From NCBI GenBank assembly GCA_015227615.1, contig JAALGZ010000032.1, positions 310,001-374,000 of the forward strand: DNA of 64,000 nt, in the 5' to 3' direction. The stretch is from Labyrinthula sp. Ha (lineage: Eukaryota; Sar; Bigyra; Labyrinthulida; Labyrinthulaceae). A model generated the notes under the pieces. The model searched no databases. It was given only the letters and a program-made list of their open reading frames with translations, and was not told where the DNA came from. The number at the start of each line of letters is the position of its first letter. Position 1 is the stretch's first letter. Below, piece by piece: positions 1-11,645 of the stretch. The position numbers and the translations under genes are program-made.

Positions 1-2471
1 ACTGGAATTTTTATATTAAACTTTCTCAGAGTACTTTAAACTAGAACTAGACATCATATAATGTGCCAGAACCTAGATTTCAAAAGTTTTGATATTAAAC
101 TTTAGTGTTTTTGCCAGCTAAAAATTACCCGTTTCGGGTATCAAGGAAGAAAATATGGGAAATTTTGTTCGTTATTGGCAAATTTTCATAAAAATCGTTT
201 CAAATAACCAATATATTATAAAATACAAGATTTTAATCAAGTTTCAGGTTATTATTTCCATTAGATGATTCTAGATACGTAGTTTCTGCATAAAAGTGGC
301 TCTTTTCGGAAAAGAATGACATTTGTACAGATGCAGGCTGCTAAGTGGGTTCAACTGGAATTTTTATATTAAACTTTCTCAAAGTACTTTAAACTAGAAC
401 TAGACATCATATAATGTGCCAGAACCTAGATTTCAAAAGTTTTGATATTAAACTTTAGTGTTTTTGCCAGCTAAAAATTACCCGTTTCGGCTATCAAGGA
501 AGAAAATATGGGAAATTTTGTTCGTTATTGGCAAATTTTCATAAAAACTGTTTCAAATAACCAATATATTATAAAATACCAGATTTTAATCAAGTTTCAG
601 GTTATTATTTCCATTAGATGATTCTAGATACGTAGTTTCTGCATAAGAGTGGTTCTTTTCGGAAAAGAATGACATTTGTACAGATGCAGGCGGCTAAGTG
701 GGTTCAACTGGAATTTTTATATTAAACTTTCTCAGAGTACTTTAAACTAGAACTAGACATCATATAATGTGCCAGAACCTAGATTTCAAAAGTTTTGATA
801 TTAAACTTTAGTGTTTTTACCAGCTAAAAATTACCCGTTTCGGCTATCAAGGAAGAAAATATGGGAAATTTTGTTCGTTATTGGCAAATTTTCATAAAAA
901 TCGTTTCAAATAACCAATATATTATAAAATACCAGATTTTAATCAAATTTCAGGTTATTATTTCCATTAGATGATTCTAGATACGTAGTTTCTGCATAAA
1001 AGTGGCTCTTTTCGGAAAAGAATGACATTTGTACAGATGCAGGCTGCTAAGTGGGTTCAACTGGAATTTTTATATTAAACTTTCTCAAAGTACTTTAAAC
1101 TAGAACTAGACATCATATAATGTGCCAGAACCTAGATTTCAAAAGTTTTGATATTAAACTTTAGTGTTTTTACCAGCTAAAAATTACCCGTTTCGGCTAT
1201 CAAGGAAGAAAATATGAGAAATTTTGTTCGTTATTGGCAAATTTTCATAAAAACTGTTTCAAATAACCAATATATTATAAAATACAAGATTTTAATCAAG
1301 TTTCAGGTTATTATTTCCATGAGATGATTCTAGATACGTAGTTTCTGCATAAAAGTGGCTCTTTTCGGAAAAGAATGACATTTGTACAGATGCAGGCGGC
1401 TAAGTGGGTTCAACTGGAATTTTTATATTAAAGTTTCTCAGAGCAATTTGAACTAGAACTAGACATCATATAATGTGCCAGAACCTAGATTTCAAAAGTT
1501 TTGATATTAAACTTTAGTGTTTTTACCAGCTAAAAATTACCCGTTTCGGCTATCAAGGAAGAAAATATGAGAAATTTTGTTCGTTATTGGCAAATTTTCA
1601 TAAAAACTGTTTCAAATAACCAATATATTATAAAATACAAGATTTTAATCAAGTTTCAGGTTATTATTTCCATTAGATGATTCTAGATACGTAGTTTCTG
1701 CATAAGAGTGGTTCTTTTCGGAAAAGAATGACATTTGTACAGATGCAGGCGGCTAAGTGGGTTCAACTGGAATTTTTATATTAAACTTTCTCAGAGTACT
1801 TTAAACTAGAACTAGACATCATATAATGTGCCAGAACCTAGATTTCAAAAGTTTTGATATTAAACTTTAGTGTTTTTGCCAGCTAAAAATTACCCGTTTC
1901 GGCTATCAAGGAAGAAAATATGGGAAATTTTGTTCGTTATTGGCAAATTTTCATAAAAACTGTTTCAAATAACCAATATATTATAAAATACCAGATTTTA
2001 ATCAAGTTTCAGGTTATTATTTCCATTAGATGATTCTAGATACGTAGTTTCTGCATAAGAGTGGTTCTTTTCGGAAAAGAATGACATTTGTACAGATGCA
2101 GGCGGCTAAGTGGGTTCAACTGGAATTTTTATATTAAACTTTCTCAGAGTACTTTAAACTAGAACTAGACATCATATAATGTGCCAGAACCTAGATTTCA
2201 AAAGTTTTGATATTAAACCTTAGTGTTTTTACCAGCTAAAAATTACCCGTTTCGGCTATCAAGGAAGAAAATATGAGAAATTTTGTTCGTTATTGGCAAA
2301 TTTTCATAAAAACTGTTTCAAATAACCAATATATTATAAAATACAAGATTTTAATCAAGTTTCAGGTTATTATTTCCATTAGATGCTTCTAGATACGTAG
2401 TTTCTGCATAAAAGTGGTTCTTTTCTGAAAATAATGATATTTGTAGCGAAGTAGGCAGTTAAATGAGTTCA
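1..2471. repeat. Satellite array, seven tandem copies of a 353-bp unit
   Basis: The phrase actggaatttttatattaaa recurs at 1, 354, 707, 1060, 1413, 1766 and 2119, a period of exactly 353 bp with no net insertion or deletion between copies. Copies differ at a small set of diagnostic sites. Examples are ctgctaag or cggctaag near the unit end, atgggaaat or atgagaaat in the middle, and aaaatcgttt or aaaactgttt. These variants are shuffled between copies rather than inherited in blocks, which suggests exchange among units. The last copy decays from about 2410 and homology is lost near 2471, so this is the true right edge. The left edge lies outside the window. No open reading frame spans the unit. 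About 353 bp is near two nucleosome repeats, as in many centromeric or subtelomeric satellites, but the chromosomal position cannot be read here. Confidence 0.97.
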
Positions 2472-3747
2472 GCGGGCACCTTTTTGACAATCTCATGGTT
2501 TCTGCAATAGTTAATGTTGCAAATTACATGCTTGAGTGTAGTTTAATTCATTACTCAGCTGGGTTGTTCGTTTTCTTCAATCCATGTAAGAATCATGTAA
2601 TGATTTGTTTCAAGCAAGGAAGGAAATGTTCTTCCGTACATATCTAGTCATCTGACGCCCTTAGCTATACTTCACCACTAGCGAATGCTATATCGATAAT
2701 ACCACTAGTTTTTAATGTATCATATCGAGACAGAAACTTAGCCCATAAACAGGCACTTTCTAGAGAAGTTAAATGTCTGCTTTCTTGCTTCTCATAATTT
2801 CTATCTACAAATATTATAGACTATAGACCAAGTAAAGAACCCCGAAACAATACCGATCTCCTGGAATAAAAAAAAAGATCCAGAGAAATGTGTTATAAAT
2901 ACCATTTTTGTTGTTATTAACAATGGGCAGAAAAAATCCAGCCAAGAGATGGTTCTATTCCTACAATATAAACAGTTCCAAGGAAATTCTTATTATCTTT
3001 TCTTTGAAAGTAGTTTTCAAATTCTCCTACGAGATAGAAAAAATAACCTAGCCCTATACGCGTGCAGTTGTTCCTTTCCATTTCTTAATAAACAGAGGCT
3101 ATAAAAAATATCTAAGAATCTAGCAAGAAAATGTTTATAGCATTCCGTACACGTAACTGGATAATGACATTGTTCAAAATTATATTCTAAACTCTAACGG
3201 AAAAGAGCCTGCCTCAGCGGAAGAACACTCTAATGAACGAGGCTATTCATTTCTGTCAAAGGCTGCCACCGAAAAAAAACGCAGGAATCTGGTTAAAGCA
3301 AAAACTGCAAGAAGGGTTATATAAAAATGGAGGCAAATGACCAACAATAATGAGACCCCGGACAAACAACCGTGTGTACGTCGATGGCTGGTGCCATTTG
3401 CAACCTTTGATGAGTCTGTACCGCGCTTAATTTGGCTCCTATATTTACGTTGTCGACCTGGATTAGACCATGATTAATTCAACCGCCTCTATGATAAGTA
3501 AAACTGATAGCCTTTACAGACAACTTGCTCTGCTTGTAAAGAACTTAAGCTTATATAGTTATGTTTTGGAAAGTTAGGTAAGACTCGCATGTCTATAAGG
3601 AAATTTCAGCAAAAAAACATCTCACAATTGCTATGGAGAAAAAGATAACTCTGTGACGTATGTTTTCATAGAAATAGTTGGTAATACCTATGATTGAGAT
3701 AGCTATCAAGAAAGTACGAGATAACCCAATTCTTTCTTGTTAATCAT
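2472..3747. other. Intergenic DNA, no gene seen
   Basis: Unique AT-rich sequence between the satellite edge and tRNA-Pro. I see no long reading frame, RNA gene or repeat. A TGACGTA motif lies at 3653-3659, about 220 bp before the Misato-like start codon; on its own it is not significant. Confidence 0.5.
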
Positions 3748-3769
3748 TATATATATATATATATATATA
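3748..3769. repeat. (TA)n microsatellite upstream of tRNA-Pro
   Basis: An uninterrupted TA run ends 26 bp before the first base of tRNA-Pro. That is about where upstream TATA-like elements help Pol III initiation in some eukaryotes, so it may be functional. Similar runs at 21112-21129 and 61519-61542 lie in gene-free DNA, so it may equally be a neutral microsatellite. Confidence 0.85.
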
Positions 3770-3795
3770 ATCATTTTACATTGACTTTGGAGAGA

Positions 3796-3867
3796 GCCTC
3801 AGTGGTTTAGTGGTATAATTCTCGCTTAGGGTGCGAGAGGTCCCGTGTTCGATTCACGGCTGAGGCC
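3796..3867 (+). tRNA. tRNA-Pro (anticodon AGG)
   Basis: A 72-nt cloverleaf. The acceptor strands GCCTCAG (3796-3802) and CTGAGGC (3860-3866) pair fully, with discriminator C at 3867. The anticodon stem CTCGC/GCGAG closes the loop TTAGGGT, giving anticodon AGG, which reads proline CCU. The T arm CCGTG TTCGATT CACGG is perfect, and the A-box (TGGTTTAGTGG) and B-box (GTTCGATTC) are normal. There is no intron. No run of four T occurs on the coding strand downstream until 4252, so the usual Pol III terminator is missing. The next start codon begins only 13 nt after the tRNA. Confidence 0.96.
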
Positions 3868-3880
3868 AATTATTTGAAGT

Positions 3881-5014
3881 ATGAAAGGAGAAATTATATC
3901 TTGTGAAATTGGAAAACATTCACACAAATGTGGCAGTTTATTTACAGAAATCCAAGATCATAACCCGGATGTAGTATATGATAAACATTTAATGTTTAAT
4001 AATAATAATCATCCAAGGGTAATTAAATTTATGCAAAAAGTAAAAGATTTCGTTGGAGTTGAGCTCGACAAAGGCGGTGTTTATAAACAGAGAAATGAAG
4101 AGATCGAAAAACGATTGAGAGAACAGAAACATGACGGTGAAAAGTTAAGCCCAAGGTCATTGAATTATTTCTCATATGATGATCTTAATCTGTCTACCTG
4201 TAATACAGATGGTGTACTCCAGACACAAGGTGTAAGAAATAGATATGAAGATTTTATAGACAACATAAGATATTTCTTAGAAGAATGTGACCATATACAT
4301 GCTTTAAATTTTTTGTTCGATACAGAAAATGTTTGTTCAACTCTTGCTATTAAAACTGTTATGGAAATAAAAGACTCTTATATGAAGAATAACTTATTCT
4401 GTTTTCCTTTACTCATTGGAGAAGAAGATGGAAAAGAAAAAGAAAATATTTTATACTCACTTCTTCCTTATTATAAACTAAAAGATAGTGTGAAACAATT
4501 GATTCCAATTAACCTAACTCACTGTTTTCAAAATAAGCAATTAGGATATATTCATACTTCGCTGTTATTTGAAACTATAATTTCTCCTATGAAATATAAT
4601 GAACAAATAAATCCTTCTTATTATTATACAAATACTCTTCCAAAGTTTAACTTCGTTTCAAGTTGTTTATTCTATCCAAGAGAAAAAACTGTATATGATA
4701 CTTCTATGTATTGTTCTCTTGATTTACAGAAACAAAATATAGGATATTGTAGAGGTGATATTTCTTTATTTTCTTGTTTGAATAATTCAGATATTATTGC
4801 AGTTCCAAACTTAATTCATCAAAACCGTAATAATGAAGAAAATTTTCCAGCAGGAAGTTTTTTTCAAGAAGATATTAAATTTCCATATGAAGCAACAACT
4901 TCTCTTAATAAAATATTTCAAAGAGAAAAAGTTCTAAATTTAGAAACAGGTGAAGATCAAGAAATTGTTGAGTTCTTTGAAACTTTTGCTACAGAAAAAA
5001 AAACTCAATATTAG
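3881..5014 (+). CDS. Misato/DML1-like protein (tubulin-related, mitochondrial distribution)
   Basis: A 377-aa single-exon gene. The N-terminus (residues 4-26, EIISCEIGKHSHKCG...) fits the Misato opening block, a short tubulin-like strand pattern ending in an IQD-type motif. Residues 90-97 resemble the HPRS segment. Residues 127-165 (YFLEECDHIHALNFLFD, then a modified tubulin-like glycine loop) match the most conserved Misato block, normally an EECD core. Family members in yeast (DML1) and animals (MSTO1) act in mitochondrial inheritance and morphology. This protein is about 100-200 residues shorter than those, mainly at the C-terminus. The match at residue 4 supports the ATG at 3881 even though it lies 13 nt from tRNA-Pro. 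It converges on the sulfotransferase. Identification is by eye. Confidence 0.65.
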   Translation: MKGEIISCEIGKHSHKCGSLFTEIQDHNPDVVYDKHLMFNNNNHPRVIKFMQKVKDFVGVELDKGGVYKQRNEEIEKRLREQKHDGEKLSPRSLNYFSYDDLNLSTCNTDGVLQTQGVRNRYEDFIDNIRYFLEECDHIHALNFLFDTENVCSTLAIKTVMEIKDSYMKNNLFCFPLLIGEEDGKEKENILYSLLPYYKLKDSVKQLIPINLTHCFQNKQLGYIHTSLLFETIISPMKYNEQINPSYYYTNTLPKFNFVSSCLFYPREKTVYDTSMYCSLDLQKQNIGYCRGDISLFSCLNNSDIIAVPNLIHQNRNNEENFPAGSFFQEDIKFPYEATTSLNKIFQREKVLNLETGEDQEIVEFFETFATEKKTQY

Positions 5015-5696
5015 AAAGTTAACTCAAACTTCAAAATAACAACAGCCTTTTGCGTTAACTAGTCTTTCAACAACAATCAGTACATAAAATAATACTATAT
5101 AATAGCTTCCTAGAGTTGATATCTAATTATTTTTGTGTAGGTTTAAAGAAAAAGATTAGTTTGCTCTAAAGGTGTTTTTATTCATTCTGCTTGGTCAAGC
5201 GCGTTTAGCTTATGTTAAAGGACTCAAGTATATATAGTTAGATAAGAAAAATCTAAACACTAGCAATAGATTTCTCTGACATACATATCGAGTAAGTATA
5301 TCTGTTTCTATCGTACCATTTATTGAAATGAAAATTCTGTTAAATTTTACTTTGACTAAGTGAAAATGTTTTTATTATAGTTCTCACTTTCATCTTTTGT
5401 ACTTTTCGAATAATCTCTGTTGATTTGTGTAGAATTATATAAATAGTTTTATTGCAAGTCTGAGTCAGTTGCAGAACTGTAGTTCCTATCTTTTGTTTTG
5501 ACTCTAGATAGAAGCTTTAGATAATAACTCTGTAAATATCTTATTTGAAAGAAATAAACTAAATATATTATTATGAATATTTCAAAGAGACTACAACGAA
5601 TAAAATATCAACTTATATTATTTATTAAAGAAGCCAAGTACTTTTTTGATACTTGTATGATTATATTAAAATATACATATGCTAAATCTATAACAT
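5015..5696. other. Intergenic, between convergent 3' ends
   Basis: About 680 bp of AT-rich DNA between the stop codons of the Misato-like and sulfotransferase genes. It should hold both 3' UTRs. I see no further gene. Confidence 0.5.
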
Positions 5697-6620
5697 TCAC
5701 AAATCTACTGTGAAATTCTGTCTAAACTCTTCATAAGAAGTATAACCTATTTGTTTTTCAACAATCTCTTTCCAAGACCTTGCAATTAAATCTTTTGCTT
5801 CATTTGGAATAGTTTTTCCTTCTCCACTCTTTCCAGACCTAACTAACTTCAAACCATCACTGTTCATAGTTTCAAGTAACTCGGGCATTTTCATAAACTT
5901 TCTTTTCATTACTTCTCTTAACTCAAATTTATCTTTAAATTCTTTCATATATTGAAGTGAAGAATATTTTTCTGCAGCATCACAACGAGCTTTGAATTCT
6001 TCTTCAGGTAAGTTATCTAAACCCATAAACCTAGCTATATTTTCAATGAGTTCTCTTGGTTTTTCTTTCATGTCTTCGTAAAATAAAAACAAAACATTTT
6101 CTGGGTTTTTCTTTATAGCTTCAACATAAGAAATAATATGTTCTTGTGGAAGTGCAAATAAACCTGGGTTATCAAATAAAGTTCTTGCAAAGGCTGCTTT
6201 TGAACAAGTAGTTGGGTTTGCAATATGTGATTGTAACATAAAATAATAATATGATAGAAAAGCATCCTGTGGGTTTCTAGTTACAAATATATATTTTCCT
6301 CCTTTTGCTATGTTTTCATAAGTTTCATGACTCTTGAAAACTCTTGGTGAATATTTTTGTTCATCGTTCAAATTTTGGTCCACATCGTATGCTAGAATAT
6401 CCCATGGAGTCTCTAATAGAATATCTTTGAAATCTGTATCCCCATTTGAGCGTAACATATGACATATTTGTAGTGTCCAAGTTGTTCCACACTTTGGAGC
6501 TGTTGCTACAAAGATATCATCTTTCCTTGGTTTAAAGTTTCTACCGTTCTCCAAGGACTCAGGTGTAAAGAATCCATTCAATCTAGTTCTAACTTCTGCA
6601 ATTACTTCTTTTGTATCCAT
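5697..6620 (-). CDS. Cytosolic-type sulfotransferase (PAPS-dependent)
   Basis: A 307-aa protein, the usual length for the soluble sulfotransferase family. It should transfer sulfate from PAPS to a hydroxyl or amine of a small acceptor in the cytosol. The 5'-phosphosulfate loop is PKCGTTW at residues 42-48, normally PKSGTTW. A KSH at 96-98 supplies the catalytic histidine (H98). The 3'-phosphate site is TRNPQDAFLSYY at 114-125 with R115 and S123. The C-terminal PAPS motif is RSGKSG at 261-266, lacking the usual DWK that follows. There is no signal peptide or membrane segment, arguing against a Golgi carbohydrate sulfotransferase. The acceptor cannot be predicted. The ATG at 6618-6620 suits the family N-terminus. 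Confidence 0.93.
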   Translation of the reverse strand: MDTKEVIAEVRTRLNGFFTPESLENGRNFKPRKDDIFVATAPKCGTTWTLQICHMLRSNGDTDFKDILLETPWDILAYDVDQNLNDEQKYSPRVFKSHETYENIAKGGKYIFVTRNPQDAFLSYYYFMLQSHIANPTTCSKAAFARTLFDNPGLFALPQEHIISYVEAIKKNPENVLFLFYEDMKEKPRELIENIARFMGLDNLPEEEFKARCDAAEKYSSLQYMKEFKDKFELREVMKRKFMKMPELLETMNSDGLKLVRSGKSGEGKTIPNEAKDLIARSWKEIVEKQIGYTSYEEFRQNFTVDL

Positions 6621-8158
6621 GTTTATATTTGGTTTTGAATTACTTAATTAGTTTAAAATTTTTTGTATAGTAAAAGGTAGTATTATATATTCCAGAATAT
6701 CCGAAATATCGATAATGATCAATTTATAAAAATACACTTATTTTGGTACTTTAATTAAAATCAATAAGATTATATTTTATTTGTAATGAGATTTTGTATT
6801 AGAATATATTATTATTTTTTTTGTCTCATTAAATATATTCGAGAATTTTTTTTTTTTGAATAGAATTTGATATTTAAATTAATCGAGACATGAGATTGAG
6901 AATAGTTTATTTTTCAAAAAACATATATTATAGATATAGTTTTTGACTTCTATTAAGATTTTATTTAGTCAATACTAATATAGACTTTAAAGTAACCATA
7001 AGAAAATAAAAAATTATAGCGGAAGATAGGTTATAATATATTTAATAATAAGTTGAGTTGGCTTAGTCGTCAAAGGATTAAAATTTAAATGGAGGTGTTA
7101 CGTTTCTGGACGCAGGTTTTACTTTCATGGGTTCAAGAAAAAAAAGATAATTGTATTGAGGCCTGCTACAGACTTTTACTAACTTTTATAATATAGTTTG
7201 CATCAAGTTCAGAAGCGTAGTTATAGCTCCATAACGTTGAACCTTCACTCCAAGTAAGTAGGTTCTATAATCGGTGAAGAAAAGTAAGAATAAACAATTC
7301 TTCTAAAGCCTGCTTTCAGGAGATAAAAATACAGTTATACTATTCAAGTATCAATACTTTTCTATAATACAAAGTCCATTGATTTTAATTTGAATGGTAA
7401 AAGCCTTCTTGTTCTACCAAGAGTAGAGAGATGTACCATGATTAAAGCTGCGGAAGACATATTAACCCAAAATTTTCTTAAAGATTGTAAAAAATAAAAC
7501 AAAATTCAAAATAGAAATGAAAATTACAGTATATTGACTATTCTTGAAAGAACCTATACACTAAGAGAATAGAGTTGTTATTATTGTCTTTTATACAATG
7601 AAAATATAAAGGAAGAAAGATGAGACAACTGGAATTATTATAGAGATAAGATTCAAGAACCAAGAAATGAATGAATCTTACAAATATTGTATTTTGAAAG
7701 AATATAATAATCAACTCATCTCAACGGGATTCTTAATTGTAATAAAAAATAGAATATACAAAAGATCTCAGTATTTATAAAAGGTTTACGTTATTCAAAT
7801 AAAAAATAGTAAATAGAAAATCAATCATTCAGAAGGTTGAATGATCGATTAAAACAAGAGTCAAAACTATCTACAAAATCCTGGTTAAATTTAAATTATG
7901 AAACAGTTGGCGCTTAAGTTACCCAGAAAATTATTTCTAAAAAATAGCAAACATTTAAATATAGAATAATTGTTGTAAATATAATTGTATTTGATTGAAT
8001 CATAATCTCATTCAAACTTTATTCACTTTTCGGTTAAATGACTAAACAAAGTTGAAAAATGATCGCTATTACATCAAGAGAAAGATTGGGGAGATAAATC
8101 ACCTCTTTTCAAAGGTAGACAGAGGGCCACCCTCAGATACAGGGCACAGTGTTGAAAC
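6621..8158. other. Gene-poor AT-rich DNA
   Basis: No gene recognised. Around 7050-7130 a stretch begins like a class II tRNA (GTTGAGTTGGCTTAGTCG) but lacks a matching acceptor strand and a complete T arm. It is at most a tRNA relic. Confidence 0.45.
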
Positions 8159-9290
8159 TTGAAGAGGATCTTTCCTGTATTTCACATTTATAGCTTCTTT
8201 CGTGTTAGCGCTTCTGCTATACATTCCCCATACCCTCTTGAAAAGTTCAAGGGAAAACTCCATAAGAACCTGGAAAACAATTTCAATCTGGATGGTAAAG
8301 ACCAGTGTCTTAGCGGATATTACCTCGGGCCGGGTAACACTTTAACCAGATGGAAATAATTTTCTGTGAAGCTGGATCGAGAGATGAGTTCAAAATTACG
8401 AGAAATCAGCACTAAGTTATCGGACCAGCGATGGGCAACAATACCGGTGTTGTTCATATGTTTTGATAACATGGGCCAGGGCTTACTAATATTTGAATAT
8501 CCATTCTTCCAAAAATGTACCTTAAGATTTGTTCACGGAAAGTCCACCATTGGAGGTTGCTGACCAATATTGAGGGTATTTTCTGATACCCGCTAAGACA
8601 TTGGTTCATTTCTACCAAGGTAGCTATAATGACAGCAACATTACTCATCAAAAAAATTTTGAAAAAAAAGGATGCACACAGCTCTGAGATTTAGGGTACA
8701 GTTTAAGTAGAAAAGCATTTTAATCATCCTCCCACCAAGAACTGTCAATCTAAGGAGCGCCTGTAAGGCTCGAAAAACCATGCTTACCCCATAAACTCAG
8801 CGACAATTTCAACTACAGTGAGTATTCTCGTGCTCACGGTCAAGGCTTCTAACCTTGGCCTTCGCACCATCATCTCCCAGACCGCCTGGCATTCATCGTA
8901 ATTATTTAAATGTAGTCAGGAGTACAAGCAGAAGTGTCTGTATGATAATCCCTGAAGACACCAACTAGTTCTTTCTGTACAAACAACTTCAACTACAACC
9001 TAACTTCAATGATGCAATCCGCAAACAGCTGCTGGAAGCCAGGAACCATCACTAAATCTCCCATCCCCTCAAAAGATGCCGATTACTACTTATAGAAAAA
9101 AAATGTACCTGGAAAGACCCAAGAAGTATTCATAAACAGATCAACGTGTCGAACTAGGACTCTAATTTTCGCTTCATCAGGGCAACGTACTATACCGGAG
9201 CACGTATCTTGGAATTAAGCGATTTCAAATATTTAATTTTTCAACTCTGCATGATGTCTAGCTACCAATCATACCTTACCTTCTAACTGT
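8159..9290 (+). pseudogene. Possible decayed coding region, unknown family
   Basis: This stretch is richer in G+C than its surroundings and carries protein-like frame fragments on the plus strand. They lie at 8159-8359 (ending GYYLGPGNTLTRWK), 8366-8563 and about 8970-9290, the last with two in-frame stops. The fragments are in different frames and none has a recognisable domain. An imperfect inverted repeat (8301-8321 with 8586-8606) encodes QCLSGY on both strands. It may be the remains of a mobile element, but chance open frames cannot be excluded. Confidence 0.25.
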
Positions 9291-10923
9291 CAACGGATCT
9301 TAAAAATATCAACTTTGTTTTGCCGAGGTGAACCCTTCACTTGCAGAATCATCTATTGTGTTCTTTTCTGTTTGGATATTGTTGAATAAAACATTAGAAA
9401 TTACATGAGCCATCTCTCCAAATGTAATAAGATGCTGCTTCTCAGCAGAGCACAGTAATAATATTCATATTAATAGGGTTATTTCAGAATAGGATAGAGT
9501 AGAGAACTAATGATACAAGGGTTGTCAGTTCAAGAACAAGCTAGCACAAGGTGGTGACAGGAAATGGTCCCGAGTGCCGAAATGATATGAAATTCATGAA
9601 GTTTGCTAACTAGGTAGCTCCTGGTCTTCACGATCAGATTGGGTTTTCTAAGATTAATTAGGGCCCACGAAGTCAAACTTATAGAAGTCACTTAGTGCTC
9701 TACTCATGTGAAAATTTGAATAAATTTCTCCAGTGTTTCTCGAAAAATCCACACAGCTAACCTAAGCATGAACACAAACCCACGGATATGTGAAAACAGG
9801 GAAACTTTGTGTACATCCGAAAAAGTGAATAGAAGCTAGGTAAGTTTAAAATAGGAAGAAAGAAGAATACAAGTTATGAGTCAAACGAATTTCGGATGAT
9901 CCTTCAGAGAGTTGCTCTGGGTAACAGAAGTAAGCGCTTGATTGGTACCGCTAGAAATACATAATCAGGCAGCATTTCAGCTCTCTAGAAATAAGTGTAG
10001 ATATCTAGCGCTTCATCATAAAAGCCAACAATTAGGAACCCCAAAATAATTTTTAGCATCTTTCGGATGATCTGCAACATGGGGTGAATTCACAAGAACG
10101 AATAGACTTGGATACTCAGTATGTTAAGTAAACGATTTCTTGGAAAGGTGAGGCACTTGAAACTAGAGAGAAAATAAACGAATCTAATTAAGTTATAATT
10201 TTCTTCAAAAACAAATAGCTAGGAGAAAATAAATTCTGCTAGTCAAACTTCAGGGAAAATGAGAGAGACGAGTAAACTAGAATAGAGCTCAAGCATTCTT
10301 CAAGGAGAGAATGGGGCAAAGTAGAAGATCAACCTGTGTAGAAATAAGAAAGGTTTATTTAATTGAAAACCTATGGTTTTATCACAAAAACAGTAAGTAA
10401 CTCGATATTATTGCAATAAGAGCATCTGTTGCTTCAATTTAAGAACCACCAAGTTAAAACATACGCCCTGGCTCTGCTTGCCTCAAGACTTTAATAAAGA
10501 GAATCAACTGCAAAAGCCTAAAATGACATATTTCCCATTATCTACTCGAAAACCATATATCGGAAATTTATCTGAATGCGCTCAATTGCTCTAAGCTAAG
10601 TGCAATTTCCAAGAGAGTAAATCTCTCAGTTAATCAGCCGTTACCAAAGGTATTATTCATGACTGGTATATTATACTGTTATTGTCTCGATAGCTCACGA
10701 CATGCTCGATGAGGCCAAAGGTACCCATGTATGACTGAGAATGCTTTGATAACGAAGTTTGAGACTAAACTATTTATACAATAATAAGCTAACCACGTTG
10801 TTAATCGTCAAATTATGAAGATTGGCATCAAAGGTTTGTAGGTTAGAAACTTAATCTAGAAGATTACCATGGTCGAAAACCTTAAAACTTTCTTTGAAAA
10901 ACTCTTGGGGGTGCATATACTAG

Positions 10924-11645
10924 TTAAATTGCACCCGGTTCCTGGTGTGAAGCTGCTTGGATTTGGGTTGGTAGTGCCAATGAAGGTGCTGATTTTATGG
11001 CCATAAATCCCCGACCTGAGTTAAACAACAACAATGTATTGTTCATCAAGTTAATAATATTTTCCAAAAAATAGTTTTCTTGAAGAAAAATATCACCTTG
11101 ATTTAATAGATCATTGGCAATAAGCAAAAGTAATTTGAAACAGAATCATCTTATATTTTATAGCCAAGTAAATCGGCGTATATGACAGTTGTATAGAAAG
11201 TACTAACAAAATGTCTATGGATCCGGAAAATTCAGGTTAAATTCTACGTTCAATTTGTTCCCAACATCAATATAAAGAGAAAAGGAGCTGCTTAAAAAAT
11301 TGAAAAGCATTCGAGTTCTTGCGAGAATGGTTTATGAATCCATGAATGTGCTTAAGAGTTTTTTTTTAACTCAGATCTGAAAAAAGCAGACGTGGTTAAG
11401 AAACTAAACTGGCAGATTTAATCATTGTGATGAAATAACAAACTAAAGCCTCTGTATATTTGAATAGAACCAAAATCAGGTTGACAGAGCTCTCATTAGT
11501 AGTGATAGTAAATTCATAGAGGACGCTACAGAAAATTTGTGAGCCTTGAAAGGTATCGCACTCAGGATTTAATAACAAAACAAACAGTTAAATCTGTTGT
11601 TTGCAAAGCTATTTGCTATATTCCATCCGAAAAACGGATTAATAC
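10924..11645 (-). pseudogene. Possible decayed coding region on the minus strand
   Basis: Three minus-strand frame fragments follow one another: about 11645-11575, 11578-11396 (60 codons) and 11127-10924 (67 codons, ending HQEPGAI). Their composition is protein-like but they are separated by stops and frame changes, and I recognise no family. Flanking DNA at 9291-10923 and 11646-13606 shows no gene. A pair of perfect small hairpins near 12125-12204 is described as an observation. Confidence 0.2.

Noticed and set aside
1-2471. Regular repeats that could suggest a CRISPR array
   Set aside because: The repeat is one continuous 353-bp unit without unique spacers, and the window is eukaryotic.
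7050-7140. tRNA-like start (GTTGAGTTGGCTTAGTCG) followed by GGGTTCAAG
   Set aside because: No complementary acceptor strand, no complete T stem and no clear anticodon arm; at best a relic.
8300-8360. YYLGPGN string resembling a phospholipase-type calcium loop seen in some viral capsid proteins
   Set aside because: No downstream histidine-aspartate catalytic motif in any frame; a seven-residue resemblance is not evidence.
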